Shown here: in pieces, positions 52,124-59,718 of the stretch | How positions within the stretch are numbered: position 1 is the first letter of the stretch | Layout of the letters: every line of letters begins with the position of its first letter | Source of the DNA: DASYLJ01 sp036009625 | GTDB taxonomy: Bacteria > Desulfobacterota > Binatia > DP-6 | NCBI GenBank assembly: GCA_036009625.1 | Contig: DASYLJ010000115.1 | Coordinates: forward strand, 1-64,000 | DNA length: 64,000 bases | Direction: 5' to 3' | The notes under the pieces: model-generated | The model's database searches: none | The model's input: only the letters and a program-made list of their open reading frames with translations | Told to the model about the DNA's origin: nothing | Program-made: the position numbers and the translations under genes

Positions 52124-52777
52124 TCACCAGCGCTCGTACTGGACGGCGCGCCGCGCGTAGCCCGAGCCGCGCAACAGATCGCGCAGGCGCGGGACGATGT
52201 CGCCCACGCCGCAGACGAAGAAGTGCCGGCTGCGATCGTCGTCGGCGTCGACCCAACGCGCACGCACGGTGGCCTCGAGCGCGGACGGCGCGATGATCGT
52301 GACGGAAAGTCCGTCGATCGCCCGTAGCTCGTCCGCCCAGAAGGGATTGGTCGTTGCCCACACGAGGTGCAGCGGACGGCTCGCGGTGGCGGCCGCACGA
52401 TGGAGCATGGGCCGGATCGGCGCGATGCCGGTGCCGTCGGCGAGGAAGACGGTTTCGGCGTCGGGGGCGCGGTCGAGCGCGAACGTGCCCCACGGCCCTG
52501 TGAGCTGAATGGTGCCGCCGATGGGGAGATCGAAGAGATGCTGCGAGCCCGCGCCGTCGGGCACGAGGTTCAGCAGCAGCTCGAGCCGATCGGCGTGCTC
52601 GGGACTCGAGGCAATGGAGTAGGGACGGGTCAGCCGCTCCCCGTCGACGGGGAGCAGGCACGACACGAACTGTCCGGGCCGGAAGTCGAGGCCGCCGGGC
52701 AGATCGAGGAAGAGCGAGCGCGTGTCGGCGCCGTGATCGGTGACGGCGACGAGGGTCGCCGTCCGCTCAACCGCCAT
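52124..52777 (-). CDS. FAD/NAD(P)H ferredoxin reductase-type flavoprotein
   Basis: A 217-residue FNR-fold reductase. FAD binding: RPGQFVS and RPYSIASSP. The NAD(P) site has LADGTGIAPIRPML and HLVWATTNPF; the C-terminal FFVCGVGDIVPRLRDLL completes it. No iron-sulfur domain is fused. The 2Fe-2S ferredoxin gene immediately upstream overlaps its start by about ten bases, so the two make a two-protein electron-transfer chain. Confidence 0.9.
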   Translation of the reverse strand: MAVERTATLVAVTDHGADTRSLFLDLPGGLDFRPGQFVSCLLPVDGERLTRPYSIASSPEHADRLELLLNLVPDGAGSQHLFDLPIGGTIQLTGPWGTFALDRAPDAETVFLADGTGIAPIRPMLHRAAATASRPLHLVWATTNPFWADELRAIDGLSVTIIAPSALEATVRARWVDADDDRSRHFFVCGVGDIVPRLRDLLRGSGYARRAVQYERW

Positions 52778-53141
52778 GGCTGCCGGAGCTCTGATTGATC
52801 GTGAATCGCGGCACGACGACGACGATCTCCGCGTCGTCGTCGGTCAGCACGGCCTGACAGCCGAGGCGCGACGTGGGCGTCAGACCCGGGGCCTTGTCGA
52901 GCATGTCCTCCTCGGACTCCTCGGCCTCCGACAGGCGATCGCTGCCCTGCTTCACGATGACGTGGCAGGTCGTGCACGCGCAGCTGCCGCCGCAGGCATG
53001 CTCGAGCGGGACGCCGTTGGCGAGCAGGATGTCGAGGATCGATCCCGGACGACCGTCGTGCTGGAAGGGGGCCTTCGACAGATCCACGTCGATCACCCGC
53101 TCGGGGTCGCCGTTCTCGAACCGCACGATCACTCTCGCCAT
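52767..53141 (-). CDS. fdx: [2Fe-2S] ferredoxin
   Basis: A 124-residue adrenodoxin-type ferredoxin. Cluster cysteines fit C-x5-C-x2-C in ACGGSCACTTCHV with the fourth Cys in SRLGCQA. LLANGVPLEHA and SEAEESEEDMLD between them are characteristic of the ISC/vertebrate-type Fdx. It supplies electrons to oxygenases or iron-sulfur assembly. With the reductase overlapping its 3' end it forms a compact redox module. Confidence 0.93.
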   Translation of the reverse strand: MARVIVRFENGDPERVIDVDLSKAPFQHDGRPGSILDILLANGVPLEHACGGSCACTTCHVIVKQGSDRLSEAEESEEDMLDKAPGLTPTSRLGCQAVLTDDDAEIVVVVPRFTINQSSGSHGG

Positions 53142-53222
53142 CAGGGCCCGGTCTTATCAGGGGCCCCCGGGTCGGGCGAGCCGGTGGCAGGGCGCGTGTG
53201 CTTCGGTGTAAGCACCCCGCCC

Positions 53223-54068
53223 ATGGCGATCCACTACGCGAAAGACGGCCACGTCGTCACGATCACCATCGACCGCCCCGAGGCGCGCAACTCGCTCGAC
53301 CTGGAGCATTTCGGCCAGCTCAGCGATTGCTGGGTGCGCTTCCGGGACGACGAGGAGGCCTACGTCGCCATCCTCACCGGCGTCGGCGACGTCTACTGCG
53401 TCGGTGCCGATCTGAAGAGCTTCGTGCCGATCGTCACCGAACGCGCCGACAAGCTCGCCGCGGGCGAGTCGACGCTGGCGGTGGGCGACTCACGCTACAG
53501 CATGGCGCACTCGCTGGTCGCGGTACTGCGCGACGGGGCGATCCATCCCGAGACCGGCGAGGAGTTCAAGCTCTACAAGCCCGTCATCGCCGCCATCAAC
53601 GGCATCTGCGCCGCCGGCGGGCTCGAGATGATGTGGAACACCGATTTGCGCGTCTGCGCCGACACGGCGTGGTTCCAGCTCGCCGAGCCCCGGCGCGGTC
53701 TCTTTCCCGGCGGTGGCTCGACGGTCCACAGCGCGCGGCAGCTGTCGTGGTGCCACGCCATGGAGGTGGTGCTGCTCGCCGATCGCATCGATCCTGCGCG
53801 CGCCATGGAGATCGGCCTCGTGAACCGTGTCGTGCCGCGCGATCAGGTGATGGCGGAGGCGCGACGCCTCGCCGACACCATCTGCCAGAACGGTCCGCTC
53901 GCCGTCCGTGCCTGCAAGGAGTCGGCGAAGCAGAGCACGTTCCTACCGCTGCGCGAGGCGCTCGAGAACGAGATGAGCTTCTCGGCGAGCGTCTTCATGA
54001 GCGACGATGCGAAGGAAGGCATCCGCGCGTTCAAGGAGAAGCGGCCGCCGGTGTGGAAGGGCTGCTAG
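53223..54068 (+). CDS. Enoyl-CoA hydratase/isomerase family protein
   Basis: A 281-residue crotonase-fold protein. Signs: VVTITIDRPEARNSLDLEH at the start, the oxyanion-hole turn YCVGADLKS (CoA site), KPVIAAINGICAAGGLEMMWNTDLRV, and AEPRRGLFPGGGSTVHSARQL. The Glu positions of true hydratases are partly replaced (Gly-rich FPGGGST), so it may act as an isomerase or hydrolase rather than a hydratase. ATG 53223. Divergent from the ferredoxin gene; likely beta-oxidation-type catabolism. Confidence 0.9.
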   Translation: MAIHYAKDGHVVTITIDRPEARNSLDLEHFGQLSDCWVRFRDDEEAYVAILTGVGDVYCVGADLKSFVPIVTERADKLAAGESTLAVGDSRYSMAHSLVAVLRDGAIHPETGEEFKLYKPVIAAINGICAAGGLEMMWNTDLRVCADTAWFQLAEPRRGLFPGGGSTVHSARQLSWCHAMEVVLLADRIDPARAMEIGLVNRVVPRDQVMAEARRLADTICQNGPLAVRACKESAKQSTFLPLREALENEMSFSASVFMSDDAKEGIRAFKEKRPPVWKGC

Positions 54069-54349
54069 GGCTCCATCTCGTCGGGCGTGAGCGAGCCACC
54101 GTCGGCACGCTCGGCGCTGAAGCAGCGCGACAACGACGCCTCGGCCCACGCCTCGTCGCCGACGGCGGCCACGATGCGCGCCATGCGATCTCGTCGGCAC
54201 GCGTCCTGCGACTCGTAGGTGGCGAGCCGCCGCCACTTCCACAGCGGCTCCTTGTCGTCCATGCGGGTGCCACCGTCACGGTAGCGCCAGGGGGGCACGA
54301 TCAGCACCCAGCCGACGAGAACGACGTGCGCGGCGTGACGGAGAATCAT
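54065..54349 (-). CDS. Small hypothetical membrane protein
   Basis: A 94-residue protein with a short N-terminal membrane segment (ILRHAAHVVLVGWVLIVPP) followed by a soluble helical domain with two cysteines (QDACRRDRMARI and SLSRCFSA). A good AGAGGAGCAGGCC precedes the ATG. It lies 18 bases downstream of tRNA-Glu on the same strand, so it may be transcribed with the tRNA. The stop overlaps the end of the hydratase gene by four bases (convergent). Not recognised. Confidence 0.6.
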   Translation of the reverse strand: MILRHAAHVVLVGWVLIVPPWRYRDGGTRMDDKEPLWKWRRLATYESQDACRRDRMARIVAAVGDEAWAEASLSRCFSAERADGGSLTPDEMEP

Positions 54350-54367
54350 GGCCTGCTCCTCTGAAAG

Positions 54368-54442
54368 TGTCCCCGGCGGGATTCGAACCCACGTTATCGG
54401 CGTGAAAGGCCGACGTCCTAGGCCAGACTAGACGACGGGGAC
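54368..54442 (-). tRNA. tRNA-Glu(TTC)
   Basis: The acceptor GTCCCCG pairs with CGGGGAC. The anticodon stem TCGGC/GCCGA encloses CTTTCAC, giving anticodon TTC reading GAA (and GAG by wobble). It is the second glutamate tRNA of the window; the other (CTC) is at 35.3 kb. CCA is not encoded. Confidence 0.96.
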
Positions 54443-54575
54443 CCGGGGCGCCGCGCGGCGCCGAGGGGGTCAGGTAGTACACGCTCCGGTCGCAGTCAAA
54501 CCATGGACGTGCGCGGCTTGCGTGCGGGCCGCGTCGTGGTGTTCACTGCGCCGGTTCGTTCGAGAGGAGCGCATC

Positions 54576-55760
54576 GTGGAGATCCGGTTCACCGCTGCAG
54601 AAGAGTCCTTCCGCGCCGAGGCGCGAGCGTGGCTCGAGACCAACATGCCGCGCACGTCGCGGCCCGAGATCGCCGATCTGGCGGCGCGACGGGCCTACGA
54701 CATGGGGTGGCAGCGCCGCATGTACGACGCCGGCTGGGCGGGCATCAATTGGCCGAAGGAGTACGGCGGCCGCGGCGCGTCCCTCATGGAACAGATCATC
54801 TGGTACGAGGAATATGCACGCGTCGGGGCGCCGGACGTCACCACCGGGTTCGTCGGCTTGAAGCACGCCGGTCCGACCCTGATCGCCTGCGGCACCGAGG
54901 CCCAGAAGAGCTACCATCTGCCGCGCATCCTCCGCGGCGACATCGTCTGGTGTCAGGGCTTCTCCGAGCCGAACGCCGGCTCCGACCTCGCCAACCTGCA
55001 GTGCCGCGCCATCATCGACGGCGACGATCTGGTGATCACCGGCCAGAAGATATGGACGAGCTTCGGCCACATCGCCGAGGTGCAGGAGCTGCTGGTTCGC
55101 ACCGATCCCGATGCGCCGAAGCACAAGGGCATCACCTGGGTGATCTGCCCGATGGGTGTCCCCGGCATTGACATCCGTCCCATCAAGACGCTCGCCGGCA
55201 ACAGCGACTTCTGCGAGGTCTTCTACGACAACGTCCGCATCCCGTTGGCGAACGTGGTCGGCAAGCTCAACGACGGCTGGCGCGTCGCCATGGCCACGCT
55301 CAGCTTCGAGCGCGGCACCGCGTTCATGTCCGAGCAGGTACGGATGGCGCACCGCATGGACGAGCTGATCGCGGTCGCGCGCCGCGTGCCCGGTCCGAAC
55401 GGCCACGAGCGCGCCATCGACGACGACGAGATCGCGCGCCGTCTCGCGATGGCGCGCGCCGAGGTCGAGGCGATGCGCTCGATGACGTACCGCAGCCTGA
55501 GCCTGGCGGCACGCACCGGCATGCCGGGGGCCGAGGCGTCGATGATCCGGCTCTTCTTCTCCGAGCTGATCCAGCGCATCGACGTCCTCGCCATGGACAT
55601 CCTCGGTGCCGATGCCATCACGAGCTTCAGTGCCGACGGCGCCTCCCGCAACGAATGGGGCGAGCGCTATCTCACCGGGCTGTCGCAGACGATCGGCGGC
55701 GGCACGAAGGAGATCCAACGCAACATCATCGGCGAGCGCGTGCTCGGCCTGCCGCGCTGA
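54576..55760 (+). CDS. Acyl-CoA dehydrogenase, large-type subunit
   Basis: A 394-residue flavoprotein of the acyl-CoA dehydrogenase family. It shows GWAGINWPKEYGGRG, WCQGFSEPNAGSDLANLQCRA, VITGQKIWTSFGHIAEVQELLVRT, FEVFYDNVRIPLANVVG-like sequence, and the FAD-binding end QTIGGGTKEIQRNIIGERVLGLPR. It belongs to the pair-forming group known from actinobacterial steroid and alkanoate breakdown (alpha2beta2). The GTG at 54576 follows GAGAGGAGC. The partner gene begins 13 bases after its stop. Confidence 0.93.
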   Translation: MEIRFTAAEESFRAEARAWLETNMPRTSRPEIADLAARRAYDMGWQRRMYDAGWAGINWPKEYGGRGASLMEQIIWYEEYARVGAPDVTTGFVGLKHAGPTLIACGTEAQKSYHLPRILRGDIVWCQGFSEPNAGSDLANLQCRAIIDGDDLVITGQKIWTSFGHIAEVQELLVRTDPDAPKHKGITWVICPMGVPGIDIRPIKTLAGNSDFCEVFYDNVRIPLANVVGKLNDGWRVAMATLSFERGTAFMSEQVRMAHRMDELIAVARRVPGPNGHERAIDDDEIARRLAMARAEVEAMRSMTYRSLSLAARTGMPGAEASMIRLFFSELIQRIDVLAMDILGADAITSFSADGASRNEWGERYLTGLSQTIGGGTKEIQRNIIGERVLGLPR

Positions 55761-55773
55761 GAAGGAACGTCAC

Positions 55774-56811
55774 GTGGATCTGACCCTGAGCGAAGAGCAG
55801 GAAGCCGTCCGCGACGCCATTCGCGACGTGCTGCGGGAGCGCCAGCCCACCGAGCGCGTACGCGCCGTCATGGCCGACGAGCCCGGCGTCGACGTCGACC
55901 TGTGGCGTGCCGCCGCCGAGCTGGGCTGGTTCGGCCTGGCGCTGCCCGAGGCCGCGGGCGGCGCCGGCTATGGCGTGCCCGAAGCGATGCTGCTGTTCAC
56001 GGCCCTCGGCCGAGCGGTCACACCGGGGCCGTGGATGGGCACCGTCCTCGCGGCCCAGGCGCTCGCCGACGCGACGTCGGAGCGGGACGTGCTCGATCGC
56101 CTGCTGGCCGGCCGTTACCGCGTCGCGGTGGTCGACGATCCCGACGATCGGCTCGGCAGCGGCGCGCGACTCGATGGACGCGCGCAGCCGGTGTTCGACG
56201 GGGGTGCCGCCGACGGACTGCTGGTCCTGGGTACCAACCGTACCCGCCTGATCGATTCCGGAGCGACCGGTGTGCACATAGAGACCGGACACGGCATCGA
56301 TCCCACGCGACGGCTCTCGACGGTGACCTTCAGTGGGGCGTCGGCGCGCGACTTGCCCGTCGATGCGACGACGATCCGGCTGCGCGGCACGCTGCTCGCT
56401 GCCGCCGAGTCGGCGGGCGTCGCCGAGCGCGCCGTCGAGATGTCGGTCGAGTACGGCAAGGTGCGCGAGCAGTTCGGCAAGCCGATCGGTTCGTTCCAGG
56501 CCATCAAGCATCGCTGCGCCGACATGGCGGTGCGGGCCGAGGTGGCACGGTCGGTGGTCACGTACGCCGCCGTCGCGCTGCAGGACGGCGAGGCGGACGC
56601 GGCCGTCCACGTCCACATCGCGAAGGCGCTGGCGTCGAACGCGGCGCTGCAGAACACCACCGACAACATCCAGAACCACGGTGGCATGGGCTACACCTGG
56701 GAGTCGGACGCGCACCTCTATCTGAAACGCGCGCGCACGCTCGAACACTGCTTCGGCTCGCGAACGGCGCACCTCGATGCGCTGGCCGCTCCCTGGCGCA
56801 CGGCGTCCTGA
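55774..56811 (+). CDS. Acyl-CoA dehydrogenase, small-type partner subunit
   Basis: A 345-residue acyl-CoA dehydrogenase homologue, shorter in the middle domain than the upstream subunit. Typical features are LGWFGLALPEAAGGAGYG, AEYG-like KVREQFGKPIGSFQAIKHRCADM, and a late QNHGGMGYTWESDAHLYLKRARTLEHCFGS. The TWE-x-D motif marks the position of the catalytic Glu in many subfamilies. Starting at GTG 55774 it follows the larger subunit directly. The pair likely forms a heteromeric dehydrogenase for bulky or side-chain acyl-CoA. The end overlaps the MFS gene by 35 bases. Confidence 0.92.
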   Translation: MDLTLSEEQEAVRDAIRDVLRERQPTERVRAVMADEPGVDVDLWRAAAELGWFGLALPEAAGGAGYGVPEAMLLFTALGRAVTPGPWMGTVLAAQALADATSERDVLDRLLAGRYRVAVVDDPDDRLGSGARLDGRAQPVFDGGAADGLLVLGTNRTRLIDSGATGVHIETGHGIDPTRRLSTVTFSGASARDLPVDATTIRLRGTLLAAAESAGVAERAVEMSVEYGKVREQFGKPIGSFQAIKHRCADMAVRAEVARSVVTYAAVALQDGEADAAVHVHIAKALASNAALQNTTDNIQNHGGMGYTWESDAHLYLKRARTLEHCFGSRTAHLDALAAPWRTAS

Positions 56812-58051
56812 CACGGCCGCCGCGCTCAGCAGCGGCGGGTTTCCCGCCCTCCGGCATCGCGACTTCCGGCGCTACATCCTCGGACAGGGGGTGTCGCTGG
56901 TCGGCTTCTGGATGCAGAGCGTGGCGCAGGGATGGCTCGTCTACCGGCTCTCGGGCTCCGAGCTGGTCCTCGGCAGCGTCGCGTTCGCGGCCTACCTGCC
57001 GGTGCTGTGCCTGGCGCCGGTCGCCGGCGTCGTCGCCGATCGTCTGCCGAAGCGTCAGCTCATCCTGCTGACGCAATCGCTCGCGATGCTGCTGGCGCTG
57101 ACGCTGGGCACCCTCGCGGCACTCGACCTGGCGACGGTCCCCATCGTCGCGGTCACGGCGTGCCTCCTCGGCGTGGTCGGCGCGTTCGACCTCCCGATCC
57201 GCCAGGCGTTCCTGGTCGAGATGGTCGGTCCCGACGACCTGCCGAGCGCCATCGCGCTCAACGCGTCGATCTTCAACACGGCGCGTGTGGTCGGTCCGGC
57301 GTTGGCGGGCGTCCTTGCTGCGACGGTCGGCGAAGCGCCGTGCTTCCTCCTGAACGGCCTCAGCTATCTCGGCGTCATCTGGGCACTCCTGCACATCCAT
57401 CCCCGCCAGTCGGCGACGCCGGATCGCAGCCATCGTGATCTGCGTGCCGGCCTGCGCTACGTGCGCGGACAGCCGGTGCAGGCGGCGTTGCTGGTGGCGC
57501 TGGGCTTGGTGTCGGGACTGTCGCTGCAGGCGAACATCCTGATGCCCTCGCTCTCGCAGCGGACGTTCGCGCAGGGCGCGACCGGCTACGGGCTCCTGCT
57601 CACGGCCTACGGGATCGGCGCCGTGCTGTCGGCCCTGCGCCTGGCGTCGCGACGCTGGTCGCCGGGGCAGCATCGGCGCAACCTGCTCGGAGGCCTCGCC
57701 GTGTTCGGTATCGGGCTCCTCGGCGTCGCCGCGAGCCCGCGGTTCGACATGGCCCTCTGCTGTCAGATGGTCGCCGGTCTCGGCATGATCCGCTTCACGG
57801 CGACGACGAACACGCTGATCCAGCTCATGGTCGACGATCGTTATCGCGGTCGCGTCATGGGCCTGCACACGGTGATGTTCATGGGGACGGCGCCGGTCGG
57901 CAGCCTCGTCCTCGGGGGCATCGCCCAGCCGCTCGGCGCACGCGCGGCCCTGCTGCTCTCGGGGACCGTACCGCTCGCGGTGGCGGCGGCGCTGGCGTGG
58001 CGGCTCAAGCCGGGCGAGCTCTTTTCACGTCCAGCGACACCTGCTACCTGA
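56777..58051 (+). CDS. MFS transporter (EntS-like, MFS_3)
   Basis: A 424-residue integral membrane protein with about 12 helices. The MFS loop-2/3 signature GVVADRLPKRQLIL is present, and the second half repeats the pattern (RGRVMGLHTVMFMGTAPVGSLVLGG). The N-terminus (ALRHRDFRRYILGQGVSLVGFWMQSVAQGWLVYRLS) matches the MFS_3/EntS group of siderophore- or drug-export proteins. The start lies inside the end of the preceding dehydrogenase gene. A duplicated operator for the following tetR gene begins right after its stop. Confidence 0.92.
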   Translation: MRWPLPGARRPDTAAALSSGGFPALRHRDFRRYILGQGVSLVGFWMQSVAQGWLVYRLSGSELVLGSVAFAAYLPVLCLAPVAGVVADRLPKRQLILLTQSLAMLLALTLGTLAALDLATVPIVAVTACLLGVVGAFDLPIRQAFLVEMVGPDDLPSAIALNASIFNTARVVGPALAGVLAATVGEAPCFLLNGLSYLGVIWALLHIHPRQSATPDRSHRDLRAGLRYVRGQPVQAALLVALGLVSGLSLQANILMPSLSQRTFAQGATGYGLLLTAYGIGAVLSALRLASRRWSPGQHRRNLLGGLAVFGIGLLGVAASPRFDMALCCQMVAGLGMIRFTATTNTLIQLMVDDRYRGRVMGLHTVMFMGTAPVGSLVLGGIAQPLGARAALLLSGTVPLAVAAALAWRLKPGELFSRPATPAT

Positions 58052-58052
58052 A

Positions 58053-58089
58053 AACTGACCGGTCAGTTCTGTAAACTGACCCGCCAGTC
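58053..58089. promoter_or_regulatory. Two TetR operator copies before tetR
   Basis: AACTGACCGGTCAGTT (58053-58068) is a perfect 16-base palindrome. A second copy, AACTGACCCGCCAGTC (58074-58089), matches 12 of 16 and starts exactly 21 bases after the first, two helical turns, so two dimers could bind one DNA face. It ends at the tetR start codon. The spacing suggests autoregulation of the tetR-RND operon. Confidence 0.75.
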
Positions 58090-58668
58090 ATGCCGACCGA
58101 CGACAAACGCGCACGCATCCTCGCCGCCGCCACCGCCGTGTTCGCCGAGCGCGACTTCCACCGCGTCCAGGTGAGCGAGGTCGCCACGCGAGCCGGTGTC
58201 GGCAAGGGCACCGTCTATCTCTACTTCCCCACCAAGGACGCGCTGCACGAGGTCACGTTGCAGGCGAGCCTGGCCCAGCTCGCGGCCGACGTCGACGCGG
58301 CAGCGGAGGCCGATGCGCCGGTCGAGGTCACGCTGCGCGAGATCGTGCTCTCGATCCTGCGCCTCTTCTGGCGCCGACCCCATCTGCTCACGGTGGTCCA
58401 GCGCTACGAGCAGCAGGGACGACGGCCGGGCACGCGGGGACGACATCGCGTCCTCCAGGCCGTCGACCAGGTGTTGGCGCGGCATCGTCTCGGCGGCACG
58501 CCCGCAGCACGTCATCTGGCGTCCGCGTTCCTGCTCGGCCTCGCGCGCGCCGCCATCCTCGAGCATGCGACCGACGACCGGCCCGAGATGGTGGCCACGC
58601 GTATCGTCGAGATATTCCTCCACGGCATCGGCGGCGCCCGCGCGCGTCGCCAGCGAGGTGCGGCATGA
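58090..58668 (+). CDS. TetR/AcrR-family repressor
   Basis: A 192-residue regulator. The N-terminal HTH is RARILAAATAVFAERDFHRVQVSEVATRAGVGKGTVYLYFPTKDAL, with the usual TetR YLYFPTKD signature. The C-terminal ligand domain is divergent. The start follows the duplicated operator directly, with little room for a ribosome site, so the transcript may be leaderless. The stop overlaps the RND adaptor start by four bases, tying regulator and pump in one transcript. Confidence 0.93.
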   Translation: MPTDDKRARILAAATAVFAERDFHRVQVSEVATRAGVGKGTVYLYFPTKDALHEVTLQASLAQLAADVDAAAEADAPVEVTLREIVLSILRLFWRRPHLLTVVQRYEQQGRRPGTRGRHRVLQAVDQVLARHRLGGTPAARHLASAFLLGLARAAILEHATDDRPEMVATRIVEIFLHGIGGARARRQRGAA

Positions 58669-59717
58669 GAACGGTGGTGCTGCTGCTGGCCGCGTTCGTT
58701 GCCGCGGGGTGCGGCGGCACGTCAAAGGCCGACGCCCCAGTGCCCGATGCCGCGACCAATGCCGTCTCGGTCACGACCGCACCCGTCGCGGTGCGCGAGG
58801 TGGAGCGCACCGTGTCGGTCGTCGGCACCCTCGCCGCCAACGAGCAGGCGGAGCTGGCCAGCGAGACCGAGGGCCAGGTCATCACCATCGACGCCGACCT
58901 CGGCGACCGTGTGCGCAAGGGGCAGGTGCTCGCCGCGGTCCGTAGCGACGTCATCGAGGCGCGGCTGCGGGAGACCGAGGCCAGCCTGGCCAAGGCCGCC
59001 GCCGACGAGACGCGCGCCCAGCCGCTGGTGACCCAGGGCATCATCTCGCCACAGGAGTACGAGAAGGTGCGTACCGAAGCCGCCGTCGAGCGGGCACGCC
59101 GCGACCGCCTGCGCATCGAGCTCGAGCGAGCAGTCATGCGCGCACCGTTCGACGGCTCGGTCTCCGCGCGTCTGGTGAATCTCGGTGACTACGTGCGCGC
59201 CGGGACCGTCAGCTATCGCCTCGTCCAGGACGACCCCCTCAAGTTCCGTGGCGAGGTTCCCGAGCGCGAGGTGCCGTCGCTGGCGGCCGGGCAGGAGGTG
59301 CGCATCAGCATCGACCCGTACCCCGGCGAGACGTTCCTCGGGCACGTGAGCCGGGTGGGTGCGGCGTCCGATCCCACCGCGCGCGCGCTCGCCTTCGAAG
59401 TGCTCGTTCCGAATGCCGACCATCGCATCCGGCCCGGCTTCTTCGGCCACGGCGAGGTCGTGGTGCGGCACGACGAGCGCGCCATCGCCGTCCCGCGCAA
59501 TGCGGTCACGACCTTCGCCGGCGTGACGAAGGTGTTCGTCGTCGCGGACGGGGTCGCACGCGAGCAGCCGGTCACGCTCGGTGTCGATCTCGGCGACGGC
59601 TGGATCGAGATCGCGCAGGGCGTGACGCGCGGCCAGCAGGTGGCGACGAGCGGCCTGTCGCGTCTCACCGACGGGGCGACGGTCGCCGTCCGCGGCGACG
59701 CCGCGCCCGGAGCCTGA
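58665..59717 (+). CDS. RND efflux periplasmic adaptor lipoprotein
   Basis: A 350-residue membrane fusion protein. The lipoprotein signal ends at AAGCGG (Cys about 17). The lipoyl/barrel-sandwich domain has SETEGQVITIDADLGDRVRKGQVLAAV, then a short coiled-coil hairpin (RLRETEASLAKAAADETRAQPLV), and VMRAPFDGSVSARLVNLGDYV returns. RPGFFGHGEVVV and the C-terminal membrane-proximal domain finish it. The hairpin is short for reaching a TolC-type channel on its own. It sits between tetR and the pump gene. Confidence 0.93.
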   Translation: MRTVVLLLAAFVAAGCGGTSKADAPVPDAATNAVSVTTAPVAVREVERTVSVVGTLAANEQAELASETEGQVITIDADLGDRVRKGQVLAAVRSDVIEARLRETEASLAKAAADETRAQPLVTQGIISPQEYEKVRTEAAVERARRDRLRIELERAVMRAPFDGSVSARLVNLGDYVRAGTVSYRLVQDDPLKFRGEVPEREVPSLAAGQEVRISIDPYPGETFLGHVSRVGAASDPTARALAFEVLVPNADHRIRPGFFGHGEVVVRHDERAIAVPRNAVTTFAGVTKVFVVADGVAREQPVTLGVDLGDGWIEIAQGVTRGQQVATSGLSRLTDGATVAVRGDAAPGA

Positions 59718-59718
59718 G

